NCBI GenBank assembly: GCA_002633025.1
Contig: NMRB01000214.1
Coordinates: 320,242-384,241 of the forward strand
Length of the DNA: 64,000 nt
Origin: Notospermus geniculatus
Lineage: Eukaryota; Nemertea; Pilidiophora; Heteronemertea; Lineidae
Direction of reading: 5' to 3'
The position numbers and the translations under genes were made by a program. Shown one piece after another: positions 1 to 11,506 of this stretch (position 1 is its first letter; the number at the start of each line of letters is the position of its first letter). The notes beneath the pieces are model-generated. The model searched no databases, was not told the origin of the DNA, and saw nothing but the letters and a program-made list of their open reading frames with translations.

Positions 1-80
1 CCATCTGAAATACACTAGATCCTGGAAATGGAGTTGAATTTCGTACTTCGTGTTTCGTCAGATTTGCGAAACCTCACTAT
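1..80. repeat. End of an inverted-repeat element (family of 51001-51381)
   Basis: The stretch ending in GATTTGCGAAACCTCACTA closely matches the right arm of the complete element at 51325-51381, so this is the right end of another copy entering from outside the window. Confidence 0.7.
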
Positions 81-1029
81 TAACAGCGTTCCGACAGGAG
101 GACCGTGCGGCTGACTAAATACAGAAACGCTTTGTACATGGTGGTCAAAAACGACTGCCTGAGAATCTCCACGATGCGAGCAAGATCCATATCCAATCAT
201 CTGCATTTGTCATTGTCCAATCACGTCAATGGAATTCTGATTCAATGTTTTACACCACCTTGGCCCTACAAGTTGGTCTTTAAGGCGGTGACAGACTAGC
301 GCGTAAGCAGCGCGTCGGGAAGCGTTCAACCAATCAGGGAGGCGGAAACACGGACCGAAACACCTGCCGAAGAATCTGATTGGTGGAACGCCTGCAGGAG
401 GCGCCGCGTACGCGCCAGTCTGTCACCGGCTTTATAAGTGCCGCATGCGACCTGCACTGCGTTGGAATCATGCAAACCATGCAAACGGTAAGATTATGCA
501 TGGATACATGGTCTAAGGAGATGAAGTCAGTAACCTTTATTTCGGGGCTGCTGTATACGCTGGTCACGCAGTGCCCAAGCAAAGTGACCGCAATACGGAT
601 GAATAAGTAGTCCATAATGCTTTGACGCAGACTCATTTGACTTGTTGATTAGATTTCGACGAAAGAAAAATAACTCTAGAAAATCTACTCGAGCAGATTA
701 GTCTCTACGGATATCTTTCTGTGATCAAAAATGGCCAAGTTGTCCTTGAAGACCGATTGCCCGTCATTTCTGGAGCCGAGGGTTCATCAGTTTGGTCCCA
801 GGTGGCACACGTAAGGAGGAAACACCTTGACCTGCCTCCGACCGGAGTCATAGGCCAATAAATCCTATGAGAATAACACCATCAACAAAGAGGCAAATGT
901 CTTATTTGGCGTCTGCTGTGTGATCAAAACTACTAAAAAAGACAAGTGCGAATAGAAGAAGACGTTTCTTGTCGTCTGGAGAACGCCCTTCTACTAGCAG
1001 CTTCGGCAAAGTGTCGGTGCCAACCTCAT
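81..1029. other. Intergenic, nothing recognised
   Basis: Only short chance reading frames are present. I see no splice-consistent exon, RNA gene or clear repeat. Confidence 0.4.
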
Positions 1030-1826
1030 CCCAATCGATTGGATCTAGGACTGTCGCCTTGACCCCATCCCAATCGATTGGATCTAGGGATTGTCACCTT
1101 GACCCCGTCCCAATCGATTGGATCTAGGATTGGTGCCTTGACCTCATCCCAATCGATTGGATCTTGGATTGGTGCCTTGACCTCATCCCAATCGATTGGA
1201 TCTAGGGATTGTCACCTTGACCCCGTCCCAATCGATTGGATCTAGGATTGTCACCTTGACCTCATCCCAATCGATTGGATCTGGGGTTGTTGCCTCATTC
1301 CAATCGATTGAATCTAGGATTGTCGCCTTGGCCTCATTCCAACGATTGGATCTAGGATTGTTGCCTTGACCTCATTCCTATCGATTGGATCTAGGATTGG
1401 TACCTTGACCTCATTCCAATCGATTGGATCTATAGGATTGTCGCCTTGACCTCATCCCAATCGATTGAATCTAGGATTGTTGCCTTGGCCTCATTCCAAT
1501 CGATTGAATCTAGGATTGTTGCCTTGACTTCATTCAAATCGATTGAATCTAGGATTGTCACCTTGACCTCATTCANAATTACGCGATGAATTTACTGGCA
1601 TGAGATCAAGTTCTATTGACATCATCGTAATCCATCTGTCACTTATGTCTATCAATGTATCATGATCTATATCAATGTACTATTCATGTACCGGAAGAAT
1701 CACCTGTAGGCCTACATCGGGAACCATTCGACATTTACAATGTCATCTTGTTCAAATCGATTGGATCTTGGATTGGTGCCTTGACCTCATTTCAATCGAT
1801 TGGATCTTGTTGCCTTGAACCTCAAA
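1030..1826. repeat. 39-bp minisatellite with ATCGAT core
   Basis: About fourteen head-to-tail units of roughly 39 bp run from 1030 to 1575. Each contains the palindrome CAATCGATTG followed by GATCTAGGATTG and CCTTGACCTCAT, with unit-to-unit variation. Two further units lie at 1750-1826 after about 175 bp of unrelated sequence. A single N at 1576 marks the break, so the array is probably longer in the real genome. Confidence 0.95.
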
Positions 1827-2086
1827 AATGTTTCCCCACAACGCTTTGCGCGTCATCTTTTTAGTTTCTTTTAACGAGCAGTATACCTCAACTTTTCTGA
1901 CTCATGATGACAGCTACAATCAACTTCTTCCGTATGAAACTTTCCCAATTCACATACCGAATGAATTTCCTCCCCAGTCACTACGATTCCACTCCCAGAA
2001 GAGCTAGCTCCAGCGTGTCACGTGTCAGTTACAATAATGTGATACATATTTATCAGCGATGATGATGAGACTGGAAGCAACCATCC

Positions 2087-2094
2087 TATAAAAG
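2087..2094 (+). promoter_or_regulatory. TATA box of the ShK-peptide gene
   Basis: TATAAAAG lies 86 bases upstream of the ATG at 2173. The spacing suits a short 5' untranslated leader of about 55 bases. Confidence 0.6.
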
Positions 2095-2172
2095 CGACCG
2101 TCACCCACCCTGCCTCCATTCACTTCTCAGTCCACCTATATCAGTCCGGGAGTAACCAGTACCCATATCATA

Positions 2173-5100
2173 ATGATGCGCTACGGAGGACTTTTCATTG
2201 CTACTGTCTGCATTTTCGTCCTACTCGCAGGTAAGTTTTCTTTTTATTCTACCATGCATGGCTTCTTTTCGGGGGGGGGGGCAGGGGCGCAATGATTAGA
2301 GCGTCAGGACTCATGGCCGAGTGGCCGTGGGTTCCATTCCCAGCCGGGTCGCCACTCTGTATCATCCTGAGAATAAGCTTCTTCATAAATGCGGTGACGA
2401 CGGGAGCGAGCACTATAAGAACCCTATGGGCCGTATGCACCAACGAAGATTATCTTGAACTCAGGATTGAGCCACAACTTTTCAATTATTCAGGTTTGCC
2501 AGGGCATGATTTGACAATGGAAAAGTTGTGGCTCAACCTGAGTTCAAGATAATCTTCGTTTGGTGCATACGGCCCTATATATACACGTAGTACGAAAGCC
2601 CAGAAGGCCCATTCAAAATTCAATATTAAGTTGTTTTTTGAATGACAAGGAAATTAAAATAACGACATAAAAAATGCAAAGTCGGATAAGATGGCGTCAA
2701 AAACTGACGCAGTCTGCCTTAATTTGGGTTCACACGGGTCCAAAACTACAGGTTCAGGAGAGATAATTTCATCATCATTAAGTTAAGAACATCATTGCCC
2801 AAAGTATATTCCTATCACACCACCGCCCCAGACAATTTTCTGACTTGCCGGCGAGCCTCGTGGTCGGAATTGCGGAACTATTGCATGCACTTATGACAGA
2901 AACATGGAAATTGTACATCGTAGCAACAATTCATAAGCGATGGGTGAATGTAGTCAACATTAAAGATAATGATAATGTGAGGTTTTATATTGCTCTTTCC
3001 ATTATACAGTCTGAAAGCGCTGCACATTTCATTTTGACTCCAAACTTCTAGTTCCATTCCAGAAACCGTTCTGGGAACCTCAAGGCAGGTCAGTCATTTT
3101 GAGAACACTGAGGTCTACGAAAGCCCAGAAGGCTCATTCAAAATTCAATATTGAAACCCCGATTTCAATATTGAACTGTTGACTTCAATATTGAAATCGG
3201 ATCTTCAATATTGAAATCGGATATTTTCAACTTATAAAAACCATCAAATTTACACTAACGAATGTTACCAAAAAATGAATTACCGCTGGGTTATAAACAG
3301 TGTCTCTCCCTCTTCAGTATCTCAACAAAAATTTTAATTATATTTACGGACATTATTTCAATTTCTTATAAACATGACTTCAATATTGAACCACACTATA
3401 TTCAATATTGAATCATACATTTCAATATTGAACTGCGAATCCGACTTCAATATTGAATCATACATTTCAATATATTGAAGTCGGATTTCAGTATTGAATT
3501 TGTGGTGTAATATTTTGAAGTCATGTTTATAAGAAATTGAAATAATATCCGTTCAATGATTTGCCCCAAATTTCAGAATTTCACGTTCGATTTTACAGAT
3601 TTGTTGACCAAAAGGGGAGGCGAGCGCCCGGGGCGCCCCTCTGGATCCGCTCCTGGCAAGTGTCGTCAACGAACACGATAAGGCCCGTTACCCTCTAAAA
3701 TACTTGCTACATCCTGCTTCACTGGCTAAACTTTAACCAATACGCTCTGTATCAACACGTCACCATCCCTGACGGCTGAACCCTGCAAATTGCCCAGTAA
3801 CGTCATTACTACTAAAACAACTTATTCCATATACATCCTGCATGAGGAGTCACTTTGCGCCCTTGAAATGTATTACCATAATTGAATAATTATAGAGAGT
3901 GACAGGGATATGACATGTTTAATGAGTTGATGCACTACAATGAATCCCTGATCAGAGTTGAACGTCAATCAACAAGCCGAAAGGACGACACAATATCGAT
4001 GTTGCTCTCCACTTTATGCATGTTATATTTATGATATTGCATGAGTGATTGACATAATGATACAATGGAACATGAGACCGACCAGTATCGCCATTGAGAG
4101 ATGGCCGGTGTTTTCTGGTGTTGCCCATATCTCGCATCCTGAGAACCTCGTAACCACTCCTCTCCCGGAAAGAAATGCGAGAACGGGAGCACTGGTGAAG
4201 ACCCTGGGTGCGAGGATCTCAACGTTTCTACCATGATACAGAAACAGCCAGAGATACCACGACTTACTTTTAAAGGGCCTCTAGAGGCAGCCAGCATGGC
4301 AGGGGAAAACCCCGGGGAAAACCCAGGTTGAATACCTCGTACCATGGTTATTACATTAAAGTGGCGCCGCCTGGCAGAAGAACCGGTACTGATAGTAGCC
4401 TAATGGCGAGCTGCCTCTAGAGTCCCTTTAAGGTTCCCATGGCGTTTCCACAGCAACCCCAGTGCTTTCACTGCAACCATTCCTGAAATGTGTCCACAGC
4501 AATCAGTTTTAATGGCATTTCCACCACTAGCATTACTACAGCAATAAACTTTACATGATATGCCCACAGCAATCGCCTGGCATTTCCACAACATTCAACT
4601 TTAAGTGTCGATGTGGGAAGAATGATGGCAGCCAGTCTGGCGTTCAAAAGGGATGAAAATTGATGTCCTTGCGAAAAGATGATTCGGGACCTGACGCATG
4701 CGTATGGTAGCCTATACTAAAGGTACAAGGCACACCATCGAGGTGATACGGGGTGAAAATTCACCCATCGTGAATGCTCATAATTGTCGTGGTACCGTAT
4801 ATAAGAATACATCGGTTCTTACACAAAACAAACATACATATTTACACGCACGCTACCAACAAGCAGCACTTCATATAAAAATACACAAAGGTGTGACGGT
4901 AATTTCCTTGAGTAATACCATGATACGAGGGAACGAATTAATTGCACTTTAGGTCAACGATACATTGTAGCATTCTATTGGCATGATTGGCACTGTCGTC
5001 TGCTCGTTCTCATTCGAAACACGTCTGTTTACCATGTGAATAAGGCAGACAAATATAAAGTGTCGTAAAGCGATCGAGAATTTAATCTTGTTGTGCTTAT

Positions 5101-5640
5101 CTTTATATTGTCTTGTTGAGGGTAAAATTATTATTTCCGAAGGATCGTGGGAACAAGACGTTATGCATTCAAGTCGCGACAAGGGTAATTTGTCTTCGGA
5201 ACCACTGAAAAGATGGCGTCCGCTGGTAAAGGACCACTTTGCACCCAAGCGCCGCGGGAGTGTAGCGGCAAACACAGGAACCAGTCTCAGGACCAATGTC
5301 CTGACAGCGGTAACCTCCCAGAGGTTGTGCTTTTGTCAAAGATTGTCGCTAACCCCATTATTACCTCATCAATACCAGACTTTCGTTTTCAGAGGATAAT
5401 CACTCCGTTCACACCTGTTGCAATCTTGTATTCCTTGTTATTTCAGAATCCCATGGATTTGATTTGGAAGGGGCTCGAACAAAGAAAGGCTGCAGAAATA
5501 CGATGGAAGAATGCCAAATCTGGGCCGATCTCGACAAATGTAAAACAGAGGAGCGGACCATGAAGTTTTTCTGTCCGGAATCTTGCGGCTGGTGTAGGAG
5601 GAAAAGGGACGAACGGCCGTGGTACATGTTCCGACGATAG
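2173..5640 (+). CDS. Small secreted ShK (ShKT)-domain peptide, two exons
   Basis: Exon 1 (2173-2230) encodes an N-terminal signal peptide: two methionines, a basic residue, then a hydrophobic run rich in I, F, V and L. It ends at GCAG|GTAAG in phase 1. Exon 2 (5447-5640) follows TTATTTCAG, supplies the two missing bases and ends at TAG, for a total of 83 codons. Exon 2 carries six cysteines spaced C-x6-C-x8-C-x10-C-x3-C-x2-C with the internal WA and final CGWC of the ShKT family, then a basic tail. ShK domains occur in sea-anemone potassium-channel blockers but also in many non-toxic secreted animal proteins such as metalloproteinase appendages, so function is open. The joining of two exons 3.2 kb apart is my inference from matching phases. 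Extra exons or unrelated genes remain possible. The ShKT exon itself is secure. Confidence 0.66.
2428..2575. repeat. Fold-back element in intron
   Basis: Two near-perfect inverted arms of about 60 bp, starting GGGCCGTATGCACCAA and ending with its complement, flank a loop of about 25 bp. It lies in the long intron of the ShK-peptide gene. Confidence 0.85.
2588..3560. repeat. TTCAATATTGAA palindrome cluster within a fold-back element
   Basis: The 12-bp palindrome TTCAATATTGAA occurs about nine times, in two clusters (3141-3240 and 3370-3500). A 38-bp sequence beginning TACGAAAGCCCAGAAGGC is repeated at 2588 and 3117. The segment around 3345-3372, containing ATTTCTTATAAACATGACTT in reverse-complement relation, returns inverted at 3510-3550. 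This is one or two nested non-autonomous elements. Confidence 0.8.
4271..4431. mobile_element. MITE with CTCTAGAGGCAG ends, copy 1
   Basis: Terminal inverted repeats AAAGGGCCTCTAGAGGCAG flank about 160 bp containing AACCCCGGGGAAAACC. A second copy in opposite orientation is at 21408-21569. Confidence 0.85.
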
Positions 5641-7938
5641 AAATGTGATGTGAAGGTGAGTGGAGCGTAATTGGGCGTTTTATCTTTTCATGGGTGATTT
5701 CATTTCATCAAATTCGCCTAATTTACACACTTGAGATAATATAGATCTCGAATCGTCCTACCTCGCGCTCATCCGGGCTTTTTCAGCCTCAGACCCGTCT
5801 ACGAATGATCTAGACAAGTAGTACCTGATCCTACCAACCTGCGCGCTGCAGTCGGATGTGGCTTGTTTGGTAGGCACGCCCGGTCCCAACATACGCAAAT
5901 GTCCGATGTAAAATATATAGTTAGGACCGGGTACCAGTCTACGAATGATCCCGTTCGTCTGCCATCGAATCTTGGCCTGTTCTAATCTGTCGGCTGTGAT
6001 ATTTTTCATACTTCTAAAACTGGGAATCTTCCCCTTTCCAGGTCGAGAAGTGAAGACTCTGCCAATCAACGAAGATTCATCGTTTATCACTGAAGTTTAT
6101 ACAAAGGCGCTATAAGAGTGCGACTTTCGGGCCGCGAATGTTTAATTTGGATGTAGATCGATCTAAATTTGGATGTTCCTTTGCGCAACGACAGCAGCAA
6201 CGCGTCAAGGACAATTTTAAGAGGGACAATACTGAGTCACAACTGCGTGGTGCTTTGAGGGTCTGTTCACGTTATTACAGTACGCAGTTTCCATGCTTTG
6301 AATATCCTATCAAGAGCTATTAACAGCTGTTATTAGTTTTTCACTTGGTGCCGGCTATTTCGTTGCGAGGCGGAAAATTACATTTCCTTTTTCATCAAGA
6401 GTTCAACTTCAACGGAAGAACTATTGAATACGATTGACATGTAGTGGCAAAACTGGCGTAAAAACTGCAAAAAATATATTTTGGTGTGAATGGGGTTCAA
6501 GTCATAGCTTCGTGGTTGTAAAACCTTTCTCGGAAATCAAGTGGATAGCAGACATTTCGGACATGTTGCTGTACAAGATGGTCCAAAACAATGTAAGGTA
6601 CATGTACATTATTTGGAACACCCCGTAGGTTTAGATCTACATGTATGCATGTACATGTACCCCCCGCCGATATTTCGGCGCTCGCTGCTAAGGACTACGG
6701 CTACGGCCCTCTATTTTATTAAATCTTTGCTCCCCCCCCCCCAACCTACAGGACGTTCCGACACNCAGGACGTTCCGACACTGAGCGCTGTGCGGACACC
6801 GAACATGTGACTGTCTAAATCACCTCCCCAGGGGGGATGTATTTCATCACGTAAATTTTTGAGTTGACATCTTAAAAAGTTCTCTACGCAGTGGTTGGTT
6901 TCGTACACGCAGTGACACCTCCGGTTGTTCACGGCTTTCGGTGTGCAGCTCCACGTCTGAACGCGGCTTACGTCATGCGCAGACGATCCGACATGCGCGG
7001 TTTGAAATGCCTTTCTCGTAAGAAATGGATTTATGTAATCATGAATCTATTATATTCTTGATGTAATAGCTTACATGTGTTTGTAATTTCACTAACGGAT
7101 ATTTAAAATCATTAAAGCATTTGTTTATGGACATTTTGTTTGTGTAAACTCTGGACATCTATGCCGCAGGCCCGTCGTCTCACAAGCATGCAGTTCTGCT
7201 CGGCGCCACTCCGGCCCGTCTGTGGTGCCTGGGCTTGCCTGTCAGAGCTTCACAGCGGGAGCTTACTTAGTTTAATCGTTCGACAATAGATGGCTATCCC
7301 TCAGTTGGCCTGAAAGTCTGTATTGTCGATGTGGGTTCGCGCAGTTCGTCGATCGCTCGAGACGGATATACAACGTGAAGGAGGAGAGATATGGGAAACT
7401 GTCCCATTGCGAAATACGGCCGTACGACGCCGACGTGAAAAGCAAAAAAAAAACGGACGGCGACTGATGTATGGTGGAAAAACCGTAGCAGATTTTCATA
7501 CTCTAGAATTTTGTTGAATGCTCAGTACTAAACCTAGTAAAGAATACCGGAAATAACTTCGAGCACAAGTCAAGTGAAAAAGTTTGCCTAACTACAAGTA
7601 CCGGTACATAAACTAAAGAGAGATCGTCTGTTGCCAGAAAAAGCAAAGCCTAAAAATACGTCCGCTTTAGTCGTGTTTTCCGAGTTCAGTAGAAGAAAAA
7701 CTCGGCCATTGTTCAACTGAGTAGGTACGGGCATGGAATAACGTGGCATGATGCCGGGAAAAGGAGTGAGCCTCATGCGCGGTCGGAAAAAAACAGGAGG
7801 AGACCAGAGCGCCGGCCGTATAGGACCCGGCCTGTCCAGCCATCGACTGTTTTGTCTCATCCTTGCATCTTGAGGGAAAAGTGCACGAAGCAAAAGCGTG
7901 ATTTTCTAAAGAGGCGAAATAAAAATGAATAAAAATAT
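5641..7938. other. Intergenic
   Basis: No convincing gene. A C-rich run at 6731-6742 precedes a 16-bp direct repeat, CAGGACGTTCCGACAC, on both sides of a lone N at 6765. An open frame on the minus strand (5758-6090) is unrecognised and probably spurious. Confidence 0.4.
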
Positions 7939-8020
7939 CGCTGCGAGCAGGGTTCGAACCTGCGCGGGGAGACCCCATTGGATTTCAAGTCCAACGCCTT
8001 AACCACTCGGCCATCACAGC
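7939..8020 (-). tRNA. tRNA-Ser (anticodon UGA)
   Basis: Reading the minus strand from 8020, a seven-pair acceptor stem (GCTGTGA with TCGCAGC, one G-T pair) closes an 82-nt molecule with A box TGGCCGAGTGG, anticodon loop CTTGAAA (anticodon TGA), a long variable arm typical of serine tRNAs, B box GGTTCGAACCC and discriminator G. A T run (ATATTTTT) directly after the 3' end fits RNA polymerase III termination. There is no intron and no CCA encoded. Confidence 0.97.
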
Positions 8021-9294
8021 ACGGTTATCTGACTACAATCACAATTAAAAATCTATATGGCTTACCACTTGTGTTATCCAAAATGTGTGACATGTGTGCA
8101 GAAATCAGACATTTCAATTTCATGAGCCATTAAGTCATTTGTTTTGTTTATCACAAATCGTCCCTCTGCCTAATGTTTAGATCAACAACTATGTTTCCTT
8201 TGTTTTCATGATTAAACGGGACAAGATTCTATCTCTGAGGCAAAACAAGAACAGAGGGATTTGTGTTCGGTTGTTTATGGAACTAAACAAAGTGCTAAAC
8301 TCAAGGCTGAAATTTGAATTTAAACGACCTACAACATGAAAATTAAAGATTAAACGAGTTTAATCGCTTGATTAGGTGGCGTGTTCATTGTCCTGGGTCT
8401 GTCAGAAGTTGAAGAATGATGGAGGTTTGTCAGCGACCAAGGGGAAGATAAGGTCCGAATCGGGTACAAGTTAATTAAAGAAATAATGACATTTAATACA
8501 ATGTAGACTTTAAAATCTCTGCACGTTCTCCCCTTAAATAAACAGCTGCCTCACGTCTAGTTTTCTTAAAAGTACGTCATTTCTTTGGTGTTGAAAGACA
8601 GAACCAAAGGTAAACCAATGTTTCGCAGCCTTTCTTTCAGCATTTCATCGATTCCGAACAGGTGTTCGCGCTAAACTCGGAATGAAAATCGCAAGACAAT
8701 GAAAAAAAGATATATCTTTTTCTGCTGCTTGCTATTTGACGATGGTGAAAGTAGGCCTGGGCTACTGCCCGAAATACGGCGACTGTAGGCCTACGGTACG
8801 CACTGGGACCTCGCACGCGCTTCGGCACCTGGGAACGAGGTTCACCTGACGCTCGCGGTGCACAGCCAAAATATTTGCCATAATTTTCTGGACATTTTAC
8901 TGGTCGGGGAATTTTGTGGTTACCCGCCAAGCGAAGAGCAGGAAACGAGCCACTTGCAAAGGAAATGGCAAGAATTTAATCTTAAAGAATTTAATCGGTG
9001 TATCTGTTTATTTTAGGCCAACTCCGTTGGTTTCTGTAAGTAAACGGTGACTATGAGTCAGCGACGGAGTGGGGGAATCTGTCAATCGACTGTGATGAGA
9101 TACCTAAAACCATGGATCCCCGAATCAATAGTCGTCTGTTCGTGTGTCTCAAAGTGTGAGTAGTCTGAACACCAGACGGAGATAGATGCTTAGATCAAGC
9201 ACGGAAGACGAAGCACTCGGACACGTCGTGCGTAAAGACGAAATTCGCCAGGACCAAACTTTCAGAGGACTTAATTAACTGCCAGGACTTCAAG
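8021..9294. other. Intergenic / upstream of the VWC gene
   Basis: AT-rich sequence with no coding or repeat feature that I can support. The last few hundred bases presumably contain the promoter and leader of the VWC gene; I see no clear TATA box. Confidence 0.35.
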
Positions 9295-10600
9295 ATGTAC
9301 TCGTTTTCGCTTTGTCTTTTGGTTGTGATTAGCTTGGTGGTGCTTTCGGACTCAAGATCTCATCATCATCGCCAACATCACCGTAATCACAGACGGACAG
9401 GCCTAGATACGGATGTAGCAGGGACATCAGACGTGCCAAGCCTGGAGAAACGGGACGAATTGTGCGTGTATGAAAATGTCACATATTCCGCAGGAGAGAA
9501 ATTTCGTCCCGACGACTGTACGTTTTGTCGGTGTCCTCGCCGAGGGGGCAAGCCTGCCTGCAGCGTGATGGACTGCAAACATGACAGGGCCTGCCTTTGG
9601 TACGAGAAACAGCCCGGGGAATGCTGTGACAAATGCGTGGAACTGGGCTGTCTCCACACGGATGGGAAGGTATATCCAAAGGGCAGTGAGGTGCTGTCGG
9701 ACCCCTGCACCAAGTGCTTCTGCCCCAAGGACAGCCAGCGTACGGTGTGTATGAAGTCGGAGTGTCCTCTGGCCATGTGTGTTGACCTGGTCAAGTTACC
9801 GCACCAATGCTGTGGATACTGTCCGAGAGGTAAGGTAGGGCCTATCCTTGCAGACATAGGCCTGTCTCTGGGTGTCAGAACACGTAGTGGAAATACCCAC
9901 CTCCGGGTTTGGGGTTCGATTCGCAGCCTCATTTCATTGATGACCGAGGGGTTCACCGGGGCTCTGGTTTCCTCCTTCATTTTATATGATTTACTTTTCA
10001 AAGTTCCATAATTTGGGGCAGGAAATATCACGTTGTGGAAATAATCGATCCCACTTTTTTCCTTTCGCCCACCGCTTTTTGTGCTATATCAAGTTATAAC
10101 AGGTATTGATAAATTCACTTCTGATTTTGTTTGGTCTGACGCCCACATCTATAAACCAATTTATGCGGATTCTAGGCGATAAAGTTGATGTTAGGCCAAA
10201 TGTTATGAAATATGAGAAACTCTGCACAAAGGCCCACTATTATGTCTTTATATTATAGGTACACAAGTTCGAGTAGGTAAAGGTGAATCCTGCCCGGGGA
10301 GTCGGATGCGGCCCATCTTATCCCCAGCAACTTGAAGGGACTAAATCCCGGACTAAATACCTCCCCGAATCAATCAGAAGCATTCATCCCCACTCTCTTG
10401 CCATTTCAGGCCCTACCTGCCGATACAATGGGCGTGTCATCTCGGCCAAAGCGGCAATCCGTGTCGACAAGTGTACCGTCTGCCATTGTCCGACCCCCAT
10501 TAAAGATCCGAGCCTGGTTGCTGTGTGTACAAACCTGTGCGATATCACACGGAAAGAACTTGAGAAGAGATATAAAGGGAAAAAGGGACAGGAAACATGA
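9295..10600 (+). CDS. Secreted von Willebrand factor C domain protein (Brorin/VWC2-like)
   Basis: Exon 1 (9295-9829) starts at the first ATG after an in-frame stop region. It encodes a signal peptide (residues 1-20), a His/Arg-rich linker and two VWC modules. Module one (about 55-115) shows CVYENVTY, DCTFCRCP and PGECCDKC. Module two (about 119-177) shows GCLHTDGKVY, PCTKCFCP and QCCGYCP. The exon ends in phase 1 at GAG|GTAAGG. Exon 2 (10410-10600) after TTTCAG adds a partial third module (CRYNGRVI, KCTVCHCP) and a basic C-terminus rich in Lys, giving about 241 residues. Intron read-through in exon 1 would stop at 10011. VWC proteins of this layout bind BMP ligands outside the cell and modulate their signalling; that role is inferred from family only. 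The intron holds a tRNA-derived fragment near 9900. Confidence 0.88.
9890..9965 (+). repeat. tRNA-derived SINE-like fragment
   Basis: GGGTTCGATTCGCAGCC resembles a polymerase III B box but no foldable tRNA surrounds it. It lies in the VWC gene intron. Confidence 0.4.
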
Positions 10601-11506
10601 GAGGGAAATGGCGAGAACACTGCGGTGGTAGATTGTCATGCCATCTGACGGATTTTTGACGAACTAGAGGGCGCCTTTTGGACCTCCTCTGACCATGCTG
10701 AACTCCTCCTTTCCCTACGACGTACGCTGAGACCAAAGACACAATAATATGATTGCCGGTGTGACAGGAATCAACGTCCTAGGAATGCAAGTCCGCCAAA
10801 AAATAGCCCGTTATTGTAAGGTTATATTGGAATGGTCATGGTCTCTATAGCCATATATTCTTCCCTCGCTGAACAATAAGACCGGATTTTGATTCCAGGG
10901 GTACTTTCATCCCTGTCACACCGGTTTTCTATGCTTGAGAGCCAACTCACACGAGAAAACGAGTCACCAGAGATTAGAACTTTCAATGACGATAGAATCT
11001 TCACATGAGACTAGCTATAAATCACACACTTATGGAATGTAGGCCTATCAACCATATCTGAGGAAATAAAACTTCGTGATAAAAACGGTCATTTTTTAAA
11101 GGTTCAGTGATTTCAACCCCAAAGCAGGTGGGCCGTCGAAACAGTCTGAGAAGAAGAAATGGCTACTTTACAGGGGATTTTTGGGCCTCCTCAGTCTCGA
11201 ATGACAACCCGTGGTGATCACCCGGGGTGATCACGAATATATAACAGCAGGTGTTGGCCTATTCATGGCGAGGCATATGCGTTAGTGGCACGGCCAGTCT
11301 CATTTGTCCACAGAAGGTGAGGGACTCTATAGGTTAAAATCAATCAACGAGATACGCTATCGATGCATTTATAACTGGGCTTCCTGATCAAAATGGAACC
11401 GTAATTGTTACCAAGATAACGATGGATGAGAGACACTTCACATGAGACACCGTCCTGCGGCAGACGACAACACGGATATTCTGAAACCGAACACGCTTCC
11501 ACTGAA

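Noticed and set aside
1030-1575. CRISPR-like array
   Set aside because: Units are adjacent without unique spacers and the genome is eukaryotic; it is a minisatellite.
5758-6090. 110-residue minus-strand frame
   Set aside because: No recognisable motif, signal peptide or splice context; left as unproven.
9387-10031. 214-residue open frame antisense to the VWC gene
   Set aside because: It is the complement of the cysteine-rich exon and has no family motif or splice support.
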